Under the pieces are notes generated by a model. The model was given only the letters and a program-made list of their open reading frames with translations. It was not told the origin of the DNA and did not search any database. The translations under genes and the position numbers were made by a program. Source: Camellia lanceoleosa (Eukaryota > Streptophyta > Magnoliopsida > Ericales > Theaceae). From it: a stretch of 64,000 bases of DNA. The stretch covers positions 43,605,932 through 43,669,931 of the forward strand of contig CM045760.1 in NCBI GenBank assembly GCA_025200525.1. The letters run 5' to 3'. This document shows, in pieces, positions 10,356-20,870 of this stretch; position 1 is the first letter of the stretch, and each line of letters opens with the position of its first letter.

Positions 10356-12529
10356 AATCCAACATGTAAGTATGATATAACTTCCGTTCTTTAAATTGCT
10401 AATAAACAATTTTTTTAGTTGGTAAGGAATATATAATCACTTCAAGAACATAACAAATTTCATAAAATGTGTAAATTTTACTTCATACAAAAGCATTTGT
10501 ACAATGGAAGATAGTAAACTCAAGTACATCTTAGGAAAACTCACAACCTTCACAAAATATCACTCTTACACTCAAGAATTTGAGATTGCTTCACACTAGA
10601 TCAATCTTGTATATCACTCTTGTATTGCATGATACCCAATACAATGAATATAAGGATGAACCCAATTTGAAATATGATAAATAAATATTTTGTAATTTTT
10701 TTATTTTGCCTTTGGCATCATTTGATTTTCACTAATAGCAATTAGAAATAGACAAAGTTGGGTAGGTAATAGGTTACAAGCCAAATGTTGACTATCCTAG
10801 ATACATTGTTCTCAATAAGAGTACAAAGTCAATTTAGAGTTATCTTTAAATATAGCTTCTAATTTGTGATTCTAAAATTGAAATAATCTGAGATGGTAGC
10901 TTGAGACTCTCCATGAAAAGTTATTTATTGAGTGATGGTAAGCGTATATTTATTCTTGCATAAGTGAACTATGTACATATTATGGAACAGCTAAAATCAA
11001 CTCGATTTATTGGGTGCTATGATCATAAATCTCCAATTTCTTTGGTTTGGAAGGCTAAGTTACAAAACATGCTTCTGAACATCACAGTTTTCAGAAATTA
11101 TATGTTCACCATAATGAATAAATAATTTTTTTTTTAATGATTTTTCAAATATCATATGGTGGTTTTCTATGTTTTTTGAAGATAGCATGTCCTTAAACAT
11201 TTAATAGAAATTATATCTTCAGTGTTTATTGTTATCTTTCTTGAAAAGTGTGATTAGCGTTATGACGGTTATCCATTTTATTTTTTATTTTTTGATTATC
11301 AAAAGAAAATTTTATTGATGAAAAGACCATGAAAAGCACAACACGTGATACAACAAAAAAAAAAAAGAGTACATATTGCATCATAGCAAAACCTTTTCAT
11401 TTTAACTAGGTTAGCATGAAAGGCAAGCCCAATCAGATGCACTTTGCTATGATGCAATATGCGCTTCTCTCTTTTCTATGACTGTTATACATGATAGTGT
11501 ATTCATGACTTTGCTTTGTGTATGGACAAATTACCATGAGTTAATTTTGGTTAAGTTGAAAACAAATTTGGGTCATGGTAATTATATAACTATTCCAGAC
11601 TTTCCCTCTTTTAAACTTGTTCTTTTTTGTGCTATTTTCTTCTTTTCTCTTTCATCATTTCATCTCTTTCTTCTCTTTCTATCCACTCTCTACTTATATT
11701 TTTTCTTATCTGAAAACAGATACACCAGTACATAATTGTTAAAATCTTGGTGGAATTGCTCAACACTCAAATACTGGAACTGTGGGGAATTGTTCATATG
11801 TTTAGTCTTTTGGAGTTGACCCATCTTGACTTGGTATATTAATTGATTTTCTTTCTCTACCTTGGTTTGAGCTTTAATTTTTGTTGGGATTTAGTTTAGT
11901 TTACTCTCTCTGTTGATGTGTTGCTACAATAATTTTTTGACAAAATTTTTTCAAGGCTATGATTTACTAATATGTGTTTATATATACTGTTCAATCATGC
12001 TCCATATGTATATTTCATATTTATATATGGTAATGCAAACATTTTATACTAGTAATAATCAAATTCGTTATTTCTTTCTATTGATGCAGGGGATGAAGAG
12101 TCAGTGTGATGAGAAAATGTTCGATTTTGTTTTTTGTAAGACAAGAACAGTCTTTACAAAAATAGTACGTTTTTTCATATGCTTCTAGCGGTTTCTAAAT
12201 TAATTTGTTTTTTTATTTTTCAGGTCAGAAATTTCTTGGAGAGATGCAAAATATGGTCAAAGAATTCAAGAACTTAGTTTTTTCAAGTTTTTTATTTTTT
12301 AATATATGTAATCACAATTAAAAACTTTTTATTAATTTCTTTATACATACTTTTGAACATTTAACTTTCATTTATGAAATATATGACGTTATTCCATTCA
12401 ATATATGGTTGTGATTCAAAATATAGTATATAATGTGTATTATATTCTTCAAATGCGCGTACAAAAATAATATTGATTGTTATTCAAATATGTCGAATTC
12501 TTTTTTTTTAATCACAGGTTTTATTAGTT
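10356..12529 (+). other. Non-coding 3' region of the CACTA element
   Basis: No gene was recognised. Two possible untranslated exons follow good acceptors at about 12090 (TTGATGCAG) and 12224 (ATTTTTCAG), which would make this a long spliced 3' untranslated region, but there is no proof. The open stretches near 11478 and 11913 have no recognisable domains. An inverted repeat at 11373-11460 is listed separately. Confidence 0.45.
11373..11460. repeat. Perfect 18-bp inverted repeat with 52-bp loop
   Basis: ATATTGCATCATAGCAAA at 11373-11390 is exactly reverse-complementary to TTTGCTATGATGCAATAT at 11443-11460. The pairing does not extend beyond 18 bp on either side. Confidence 0.9.
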
Positions 12530-13080
12530 ATTAATCACACTTAAAAGATGTGATCTAAATGTTATTAATCAATATTTTTAATCACACTTAAAAGATGTGA
12601 TCTAAATGTTTTTAATCACACTTAAAAGGTGTGATCTAAATATTTTTAATCACAGTTAAAAGATGATCTAAATGTTTTTAATCACACTTAAAAGATGTGA
12701 TCTAAATTTTTTTAATCACACTTAGAAGGTGTGATCGAAATTTTTTTAATCACACTTAATAGGTGTGATCTAAATGTTTTTAATCACAATTAGAAAGTGT
12801 GATCGAAATTTTTTTAATCACACTTAAAAGGTGTGATATAAATGTTTTTAATCACACTTACAAGGTGTGATTGTGATAGAATTTTTTTTAATTACACTTA
12901 AAAAGTGTGATCTAAATATTTTTAATCACACTTAAAAGGTGTGATGAAATCATTTTTTAATAACACTTAAAAAGTGTGATTAAAAATGACCATTTTTAAT
13001 CACACTCCCAAAGACCACACTTTAATAAAACTTAAAAGGTGTGATTAAAAAACATACATCACACAAAAAAAGTGTGATCT
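12530..13080. repeat. CACTA subterminal repeat array of short palindromes
   Basis: About 15-16 degenerate units follow one another with spacing near 34 bp. The core is ATCACACTTAAAAGGTGTGAT, itself an inverted repeat (ATCACAC...GTGTGAT), joined by CTAAATGTTTTTA-like linkers. Arrays of short repeats just inside the ends are a hallmark of CACTA elements, where the TNPA-type protein binds. The last units near 12990-13080 are shorter and more diverged. Confidence 0.85.
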
Positions 13081-13082
13081 TT

Positions 13083-13099
13083 ATCTGTATTTGTAGTTG
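13083..13099 (+). repeat. Putative 3' terminal inverted repeat of the CACTA element
   Basis: The sequence ATCTGTATTTGTAGTTG lies directly after the subterminal array. Read on the - strand it begins CAACTACAAATA, one base longer than the classic CACTACAAATA-like terminus, so it is a slightly mutated end. A long poly-T run follows at once and hides any 3-bp target duplication. Confidence 0.6.
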
Positions 13100-13549
13100 T
13101 TTTTTTTTTTTTTTTTGGTATCAAATTTGATTATTCAATGTTGTGACATTTTATATTTCACTAATACATTGATACAATACATTAAAAAAAATGTTAATTT
13201 CCAATGTACCCATAAAAAAAAAAAAAAAAATACATTAAAAAAATGTGAGAATGTTGTATTAGAGTAATGCTACACTTAATTCTTTTAATATATCACTTCA
13301 TGTGTTAGCACTGCATTAATCACTACAGACATATAAAGTGGTTACTAGCTGATAAAAATAAAAAATAAAAAATTTAGTCATCACAATATTATACTCTTTC
13401 CCAGAGGAAAGTCCATTGTCGCACGACATGACGACATTTTTTTGGCCATCCACTCATCCAATTGTCATCTTTATGTGTATATATATACGTTATGTTCTAG
13501 TTATTTCATAGTGAATTTCATCAACATTTTCTTTAGAGTTAAACTGGCC
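13100..13549 (+). promoter_or_regulatory. Probable promoter and 5' leader region of the host gene
   Basis: This 450-bp interval separates the CACTA 3' end from the host start codon. It is AT-rich with poly-A/T runs and duplicated ATACATTAAAAAA-like pieces near 13170-13250. A TATATATATA stretch at about 13478-13487 lies some 65 bp upstream of the ATG and could be a TATA box, but start-site evidence is lacking. The CACTA end has replaced or displaced everything further upstream. Confidence 0.35.
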
Positions 13550-13632
13550 ATGGCACTGATCCAACTTCCTTCCTGTATTCTCCAACCTCCTTCTCAAGCC
13601 GAAGTGACACCAGCCATTTCTAGCCTTCGAAG
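13550..13632 (+). CDS. Host gene exon 1: N-terminus, possibly plastid-targeted protein of unknown function
   Basis: The start codon at 13550 sits in the good plant context GGCCATGGCA. The exon encodes MALIQLPSCILQPPSQAEVT and ends at AAG|GTAACT with two bases left over. The start is rich in Ser, Pro, Gln and Leu with few charged residues, as in many chloroplast transit peptides, but this is inference. I do not recognise the protein family. The next exon at 14679 completes the split codon and stays open, which supports a real spliced gene. Confidence 0.65.
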
Positions 13633-14678
13633 GTAACTTAGTGCAAAAAAAAAGACAATTGTTTAGGAAAAATCATTTTCTGAGTTTGTATACGTTTAGT
13701 TTTCTGCTGCCCACTTATCTACGAAATGCATAAACATATATGCATCAATATATATATATATTTTTCTTTTAATGCAATTTGTACTTTATACTTCATGGAT
13801 ATGTTTGCTTGCATTAAATTTCATGGGATAATATTCATTGATATTTTATTATATTATTCTGGAGAATATTAACTTTTTAGAATTACGGTTCTTCGGTTAA
13901 AATTTCAAGCTCAAAATCTCAAACACAAACCTGGCTTTAATTGAGCCCTTGTTAATAGACGGTAGGATTGGTCTCCTGGATTTTCCGGTCTATTGGGCCT
14001 GATAACAAGTTAAAAATTAAATAATAAAAAAAATGTGTCTTAGATTAATTTCTATCTCAAGTTTGAATGGTTTCTGAATTAAGAGAGGATTAGCAAAATA
14101 ATATCCTGTCACAAGAATTTTTATATAGATTATACTTTTAGAATTATGTAGTAGTGACATATTTGCATATTTTGATAACAATGATGGGTATTATGTTTAA
14201 TAAAAGCATCATAATAAGCCACATATTTTTACATAATAAAGAAATATATATATATATATATATATGTCACTATTCAATAACTATAATTTAAGGGCATTTT
14301 GATTTTTAAAACCCCAAATCGAAACAGTCTTTAATCCTACCATTTTGCATCCACGTCTCGTGAGTTTCAACTATCTTTCATATAAAGATATGTACTGTCT
14401 TGAATAACTGTTAATTTGGAGATTCCTTTAGTATCTAAACATGAATTCGAAATTGGCCAAGATATATAATCCAATCACATGCTCTAATCTCCAAACAAGC
14501 ACAACTTTAGTCTAAAATTAAAATAATTTATGATTCAATAATAAAATTATGCAATTTTATGGATATATATATTATATATTATCAGAGTACAAGAAATGTT
14601 TATGTTTAAGTGCGGTTTAGTTTTGTTTTACAATAGTTGATTTGATTGGATTGCTCATATATGTCCCATTTCATACAG
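13633..14678 (+). other. Host gene intron 1
   Basis: This is an AT-rich intron of 1,046 bp with GT...AG borders (acceptor TTCATACAG). It contains a TA dinucleotide repeat at about 14243-14265. The stretch near 13900-14010 (GGTAGGATTGGTCTCCTGG) recalls promoter-box-like SINE sequence, but I cannot support a SINE call. Confidence 0.55.
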
Positions 14679-14811
14679 CCATGTGAAAGTTAAAGCTGGA
14701 TCAGAAGATGGTTCACGTCCACTGTTTTCCTTCACCGATGAAAGTCGACAATCTACTCCAATTTCTTACAATGATATTTATCAATGCATGGAGGGAAGCC
14801 CAGCTGCTCAG
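14679..14811 (+). CDS. Host gene exon 2
   Basis: The exon joins exon 1 in phase (AG+C gives Ser) and encodes HVKVKAGSEDGSRPLFSF, then DESRQSTPISYNDIYQCMEG, then SPAAQ. It ends at CTCAG|GTGTCT in phase 0. The sequence looks like a mature soluble protein start after a transit peptide. No motif I know identifies a function. The next phase-compatible coding segment on this strand is 46 kb away at 60933. Confidence 0.65.
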
Positions 14812-14829
14812 GTGTCTTATTTTCTTTAA

Positions 14830-15040
14830 GGCCATGTTTGTTTGGGTGGACATGAGCTTGGGATTGGAGTAATAGTCCAATAAAATTATTAATCCGATAT
14901 TTGGTTAAACAATTAAAGTACGGACTAATTATTTTAAACTTGACTATTAGTTAAGATAGGATACATAATCCAACGAATTCATAGTCCTAGGACTATTAGT
15001 CATGGGAATGTTAATCCAGTCCGCCCAAACAAACATGGCC
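14830..15040. mobile_element. Harbinger/Tourist-like MITE, 211 bp
   Basis: The left end GGCCATGTTTGTTTGGGTGG and right end CCGCCCAAACAAACATGGCC are near-perfect inverted repeats. The element is flanked on both sides by TAA (14827-14829 and 15041-15043), the 3-bp duplication typical of PIF/Harbinger-type insertions. It has no coding capacity and lies 19 bp inside intron 2 of the host gene. Confidence 0.85.
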
Positions 15041-15043
15041 TAA

Positions 15044-15506
15044 CAGTATTAGGTGTGAAATATAATTATATTTTATTCATCTTTTATTTATTTATTTATC
15101 TTTTTAAATCTCTCATCAAACTTATGAATCAAATACAATCTTAATTTATTGTATTTTTATGACTAATGTTTTGTAACACTCAATACTGCTTTCACTCGGC
15201 CAAGGTCCATATCTCACTTCGGATTGGATTAACTTTTGACTCATGTCCTAAAGGATATTTGTAAGGCCATTAGTTGAATGGTTGACGAGTACTGTTTTAC
15301 CCTACGAAGATATGATTTTCTTTGGGGTCCTAAATTCAAAAAATTATACAATAAATTCTTTAGTTGTTGTATTTAAAAAAATACTGGAATTATATTTGTT
15401 TGAATAGACTGAATTAAATGAGATTAGCATTTCTACTTTCTTAGGACTATTAGTATGCGAATCCTCAATTTATATCATAGCTACTATTTGGATTGATCCA
15501 GATTAT
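15044..15506 (+). other. Host intron 2 sequence before the transposon nest
   Basis: AT-rich sequence without a recognised gene. It leads from the MITE to the tail of the inserted LINE. Nothing else can be supported. Confidence 0.5.
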
Positions 15507-15867
15507 TATTATTATTATTTGATAAATAAAGATAGCTATTATTAAAAAAGTGTCAGGATGATGCAAAAAATATAAAAACTACGGCCCGCATCAAGCAAAA
15601 ACTAAGAAAAATTTAAAACTCATATTATCCACAAAATCTATAACGACCAACACATTCGGATTCACCGATTTCGTAACCCAATTGTGAAGAATCAAAAAGA
15701 GTCTATTCTCCAACCAAGTCATCGAATGAGATGTCCCCTGAAAAGTACACCTATTATGCTCCAACCAAATCAACTGCATTAAGCACTGGGCAGCAAGCAA
15801 CCACACCTTCCATCAACGCTTCCCAACTCTCGCCCCCTTCTAACTCTGAAAAACACCCACAACCAAC
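15507..15867 (-). mobile_element. LINE (L1-type) 3' end fragment, minus strand
   Basis: On the - strand, 15806-15591 encodes a stretch typical of the end of plant LINE reverse-transcriptase ORFs (CLMQLIWLEHNRCTFQG, ILHNWV). Downstream on that strand lies a short 3' untranslated part ending in a TAA-triplet tail (plus-strand ATTATT repeats at about 15507-15525). The upstream part of the same ORF is at 55458-55735. The two pieces would abut if the gypsy nest were taken out, so this LINE was the landing site of the old gypsy element. It is degraded by frameshifts and truncated at its 5' end. Confidence 0.75.
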
Positions 15868-17341
15868 TATAGTTGGCTTTTCATGCTCCTCGGAGGGGTT
15901 TAGTCTCCTTGGATATGATATGCCTACAATTCGGACTCTTGTGATTCTGAATCTGATTTCACAAGTGCAATGTGAAACAGAAAAACACAAATGAGAGTCC
16001 AAATCCAACAAATCTTAGAAAATCCATTAATCGTCAGAGATGTCAGAAATGAACTGCATTGCCAGATTTCAGTGTCGCCACGTAAATATTTTTGAAAAAT
16101 TTAGGAAACCCGTGACTCATGCTAAAGGCCACTTGTCCGTCATAACTAAAGTGTCTCGGCTTGGGAACTTAGGTATGAAAGAGGAAGGTCATGAATTGAG
16201 CACCCCTCTCACCCGATCAAAGATCGGTATCTACTAATTATGATGTGAATTTTGTCAATATTATATGCTCTTGTTCCGATTTTATTAATATGCTAACTTA
16301 CTATATGAGGCACATAAGTATAGAATGTTTCGCTTGTTTTGAAAATGACTTTGATTTCATGCGATTTTCAAAAGGGTTTTGAGTGCACACAACTCAAAAG
16401 GAAATTAATGAGTTCATACATACATTTGATCAAAAGCATCCCCAATGCAAGTAAAACAACCTTCATCCACCGGCATTCAAATAGTTTATTTCAAGTAAGC
16501 ACGTAGCCTCATGGTAATATGCTAAGCATGGCAACAAGTACATACATGAATATAGTAAAGCAAAAATGCTCACCTAGTACTCCGAGGTAAGCCAAAGAAA
16601 AAAAAAATGATTAGAAAAAAATGCATGACCCTAACAATGCACATGACTAATGCAACACATACGAAATGCAACTATTAGATTTGGCTACTCACATGATATA
16701 TGGATCCACTCAAACCATGTGATAACGCACGTATTCAAGTAAGAAATAATCAATGATATTTCAAGCATGATGAATTGAACCTTGTGTATGAAAAAATGGA
16801 TACAAATCATAGCAATGATATGAAACGAAAACATGATACTATATGTAACCATGATAAGCATATAAATAAAAGAAAGAAAGAAACGAGAGTTAGAAGACAT
16901 ACAAATATTACAAATTTGCCTTTGCACAAAAGGGTCCGAATGGCCTAATGAAACGAATTAACTAATTATTACACGTCCAAATGAAAGCAACTAATTAATT
17001 ACAAATACCAATCTAAAGGAATTAAACAAAAGACGGGGAATCGCACGCGCACACCCAAGAACATCCTCCAGAAACGTCTCTCTGCTCACTGCCAGAAGTT
17101 GCTCTATTTACAATTTGAAAATAGCTTTGTTTTGGCCTCAAGATCTACTATGTTTTGCCAACAACAGACTGCTGTTTGCACACTCTAAATCCTGACCGGC
17201 CCATAATGATGCTCGGCTAGCTCTAATGAAATACGGCCACGTCTATTTTGCTTTGCTGAACAGAGTAGTCGATCGGTCTACTGAACTAGTCGGCCGTATA
17301 AGATTGTGGCTAGTCAGCCACTGTTTTTGGAGAATACCCTG
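15868..17341 (-). repeat. Old gypsy element: 3' LTR, left part
   Basis: This part matches 52163 to about 53580 of the other LTR almost throughout (for example AGTCCAAATCC, CATGAATTGAGCACCCCTCTC and AGCACGTAGCCTCATGGTAAT). It is interrupted at 17342 by the young gypsy element; the LTR resumes after 35596. The joined sequence GGAGAATACCCTGCTGCAG corresponds to GGAGACTACCCTGTTGCAG at 53570. Confidence 0.85.
17337..17341 (+). repeat. Target site duplication CCCTG, left copy
   Basis: CCCTG directly precedes the 5' LTR of the young gypsy element. The same five bases follow its 3' LTR at 35597-35601. Confidence 0.92.
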
Positions 17342-17631
17342 TGTAGACACCCCATTTTTGACCGGTCTTAAGACTCAGACGTCACCGATTGAGTGCTCGG
17401 TGATGTTGCATACTGTGCCTTGTCTCGGTTTGCGAACCAGACTCGATTTTCTCTGTTTTCTTTCCAGAGGGGAGGGAGTGGTCCCGTAGACTATCTCCCA
17501 GTGGCCGTGAGCTATATTTCGTGGCCGCAGGCCATTTTGCCCATTTCGGAGCCCGGTTCCCGGTTTTCGGGACCGTCAGGCCGTGTGCCTTGGTTCGGGA
17601 CCGCCCAACCATCTCCGATTCCTCCGATTTT

Positions 17632-17877
17632 TGGTAAGTGCCTCTGTTTTATCATTATGAGGAACACTGGGGCCTCTGATACCCACTTCGTGGCCGAACG
17701 CCACTTTCGGTGCTTAACGGCCGGTTTTCGGGCCCCGAACCTCGCGGTTTGGGCCCTGAGCATTCATTTTGCATCGGTTTTTATTCAAATTTGGTAAGTG
17801 CCTCTGTTTTATCATTATGAGGAACACTGGGGCCTCTGATACCCACTTCGTGGCCGAACGCCACTTTCGGTGCCTGC
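17632..17877 (+). repeat. Tandem duplication inside the 5' LTR (unit about 161 bp)
   Basis: A block from TTGGTAAGTGCCTCTG through CACTTTCGGTGC occurs at 17632 and again at 17793. The same duplication is present in the 3' LTR near 30470 and 30631, so it predates the insertion. Confidence 0.85.
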
Positions 17878-18654
17878 GGCCCGTTTTCGGGTCGGGATCC
17901 CGAACCGCGCGGTTTTGGTCCCCGAGCTTTCGTTTTGCATTAGTTTTTGTTCAATTTTGGTAGGTACCTCTGTTTTAGCACCAGGAAGATCACTGGAGGG
18001 TGGGAGGCCAGCAATTGTCTCAAAGAACCGCTTATTCGCTTGGTCAAAAGTGGTTCAGCATGAATCCGGGAAGGAGAAAAGTCTGCGCGGCTTCACCGAA
18101 ACAAGCGTAACTCTTTGCACAAGAGGAATTAAAATATGAGGCCACCACCATTGGCAAGATTACTTCCGGGGCTTCATTTTTCATTCAAGAATCTCCTAAG
18201 TCCAAATCCGGGGGGAGGAGATATGGTTGGTTGAAGTCCGGTTGGACTGAATCTGCGCGGCTTTACGGAAACTGGCATAAATTTTTCTACAGGAGGAATT
18301 TTGATGCAAGGTTTGCGGCATTGGAAAGCTAACTTCCGGGGCTTTAATTTGGACACTTGAATGGACATTTTTGGACTTCCCTAGAACCCACCAGCCAGTG
18401 GTCTTCTCGGCAGTTTTTTTTTTTTTATCTAGCTGGCCAGCCACCCCTTTTGGGAAATGACGATTTTGCCCCTATGAGTTGGCCGGCCCTATTCCTCTCT
18501 TTGAGTGTATTCCAGATATGCATTAGTTGTCCTCAAAATATCTAGATTTGGGGAAAGATCTTTAGAGCAAAATATCTAGATTTGGAAAAAATCTTTAGAG
18601 GGAATGCTTGGGTGTATTTTTCACTCCCTTTTGCCCTCCTTTTTGACCCCTTTC

Positions 18655-18668
18655 TTGGCTATAAAAAC
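18655..18668 (+). promoter_or_regulatory. TATA box of the young element's LTR promoter
   Basis: TTGGCTATAAAAACC lies 1.3 kb into the LTR in an otherwise GC-neutral stretch, followed by a leader-like region. It is conserved in the 3' LTR at about 31492-31505. Transcription starting some 30 bp downstream would give the R region a long leader. Confidence 0.6.
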
Positions 18669-19052
18669 CAGGGGCCACCAGCTGGTTTAAGGGTTAAAAA
18701 AAAAAATCCTTTGAGCCTTGCATATACATCTCCTCCATTCCTCTCTTCTAAAAAGCTTCAAACATCCAAGTCTTGGCACCATTTTGTCCATCAACACCTA
18801 GCATCACCATCACCATACCATTTCCAGCAGCAAGGAAGGTTTTTTAGAGGCTAAGAAGCAACAAATTTGGTCCAAGAAGCAACAAAAGAAGTGGTCTTCA
18901 AGGGTGAGTCCCTTTTCCCTCTTTTTTAGCACCTTTTTGTATCATTTTTATACCCTATTTGATTGTGGTTTTGGGCTCCGACCCCTACTGGTTTTAGGCT
19001 TATTTTGAGCCCCTCTTCAACATTGAAGAAGGGCTCAACCATGTTTGGTAAC

Positions 19053-19740
19053 TCTATCATGCACTTGTTTCATAATCTCTCATATTTTCCGTAATTTTGC
19101 ATGCTTTGTTAAGCCTTTCTTTGTTCTGTTTTTGGCCATGCTCAGGCCTGAAAATAGTCTTAAAATGATCCCCTCTACATGTTTTGTTAAGGGTCTTAGG
19201 TTGTTTGGTGCTTCCATGCATGACCTCTCTTTATAGCCCCTATTTGGTTCATTATTTTGCATGCTTTGTTAGGCTTGCTTAACTTCTGTTTCCGGCCTTC
19301 ATCAGGCTTAGAAAGTATCTTATTTTGGCCCATTATTCATGTTTTGTTAGGGGTCTTAGGCCATTTGGTAATTTATTTTGGTACTTCATGTTATACCCCC
19401 TATTTGGTTCATTATTTTGCATGCTTTGTTAAGCTTGCTTAACTTCTGTTTCCGGCCTTCGTCAGGCTTGAAAAGAGCCTTGTTTTGGCTTTCTCTTCAT
19501 GTTTTGTTAAGGGTCCTAGGCCATTTGATGCATGCTTTTGGTACTTCATGTTGTACTCCATCTTTGGTTCATTATTTTGCATGCTTTGTTAGGCTTGCTT
19601 GGCTTCTGTTTTCAGCCTTCATCAGGCTTAGAAAGTGTCTTAAAATGACCCATTCTTCATGTTTTGTTAAGGGTCCAAGGTTTTTTGATGCATGATTTTG
19701 GTACCTCATGTTATAGCCTTTGTTGGCTCATAATTTTGCA
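19053..19740 (+). repeat. 160-bp tandem repeats in the 5' LTR (about 4 units plus partial)
   Basis: The anchor TTTTGCATGCTTTGTTA recurs near 19095, 19253, 19413 and 19573, with a diverged copy at 19734. Units carry TTCATGTTTTGTTAAGGGTC and CATCAGGCTTAGAAAGTGTC-like blocks. The 3' LTR has one unit more (anchors near 31931, 32090, 32251, 32411, 32572 and 32734). Confidence 0.85.
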
Positions 19741-20139
19741 TGCTATGTTTAGCCTATTTACATACTGAATTGGGGGATTTCATCTCTTGTAAATGTGCAT
19801 ATTTTTGGCCCCTATTTAATGTTGTAGAACTGTGTTTTTCAGTTTGAGCATTGTAGATACCACTTGTTTTGTAATTCTCCTCTTTTCCCCCATTTTTGCA
19901 AGCTATTTTTACCATACTTGTGGTTGTTATTTATCCATGATTTGTACTGGAAAAATGCTAGTTTAGGGGCTGCCTTGCTACTGTTTTACATGCTATGTCC
20001 ATATTGTGCACGTTTAGTAGGGCTGTAGGCCATTTCGGGTGCTTTACATTGCATTTCGAGCATCGGGTGTAATTTTGCTATAATTCGGGGGCTGTTTTGC
20101 ATCATTTTAGCTACTGAAATTTGCATTTTTTGTATGCCA

Positions 20140-20870
20140 TATGCCACGTCTTGTTTGCATGCCGTTTTTGTGCCTTAGGGCCATGCCTCGATTTCGAGGC
20201 AATTTCATTTTCATCCGACAGCAGCCTATGCGAGTGTGGCTGAGGCCCTCTCATGTCGACGTAAGCCCATCATTGCATTCCGGACGCCATTTTATGCATT
20301 CCTCGGTTTGTGTGCCCACGGGCACACATTTCGAGGCACCTCGTTTTTATCATTCCGGCAGCTTATGTGAGTGCGGCTGAGGTCCTCTCATGTTAGTGTA
20401 AGCCCAATTTGTTATTTCATGCCTGTATGTCACCGCCTCGGTTTACGTGCCCGTGGGCACACATTTCGAGGCACTTCATTTTCATTCCGGCAACTTATGT
20501 GAGTGCGGCTGAGGCTCTCTCACATTAGTGTAAGCCCAATTTGCATTTTCCATATCATTTGCATTGCGTATGCCACCGCCTCGGTTTGCGTGCCCGTGTG
20601 CACGCGTTTCGAGGCACTTCATTTTTATCTCACGGCATCTTATGTGGGTGTGGCTGAGGCTCTCTCATGTTAGTGTAAGCCCAATTTGCATTCTGTATGC
20701 CATTTTTAGTTCTCACATTCAATGCCTTTTCTGCTTATGCGTGTCTGTGGCACGATTTCTAGATATCCCCTTTTAGTCTCCTTTTATATCATATTTTATG
20801 TCATCTCATGCTTGTATGCCATTTTTCGCTTTACGTGCGGGTAAGCACGCATTTCGAGACATCTCATTTT
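20140..20870 (+). repeat. Palindrome-bearing tandem repeats in the 5' LTR
   Basis: Units of roughly 100-130 bp carry the block CCTCGGTTTGCGTGCCCGTG, then GGCACGCATTTCGAGGCAC, and then GAGTGCGGCTGAGGCTCTCTC. The centre CGTGCCCGTGGGCACG is almost perfectly self-complementary. The first and the last two units in this LTR are degenerate or lack the palindrome, unlike those in the 3' LTR (33180-33890). Confidence 0.8.

Larger units (their letters stand above)
3376..13099 (+). mobile_element. CACTA (En/Spm) DNA transposon, visible part; 5' end not identified
   Basis: The call rests on three things: a TNPD-type transposase pseudogene (3376-6788), a second multi-exon gene with a Ptta/En/Spm-type N-terminal part and a Ulp1 protease end (6946-10355), and a terminal array of palindromic subterminal repeats (about 12530-13080) ending at a TTTGTAGTTG terminus like the canonical CACTA end TTTGTAGTG. 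This two-gene plus subterminal-repeat plan is typical of plant CACTA elements. The transposase carries stops and frameshifts, so this copy is unlikely to move by itself. No 3-bp target duplication could be assigned because the 5' end is missing from view. It ends about 450 bp before the start codon of the host gene at 13550. Confidence 0.8.

Noticed and set aside
13890..14010. SINE-like stretch with GGTAGGATTGGTCTCCTGG
   Set aside because: Only a faint resemblance to a polymerase III box. No A-rich tail, no target duplication and no second box at the right spacing.
17393..17963. Open frames of 60-134 codons in the LTR, similar in both LTRs
   Set aside because: Similarity between the LTRs is due to their common origin. 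The frames have no known domain, and other frames in the same stretch are equally long.
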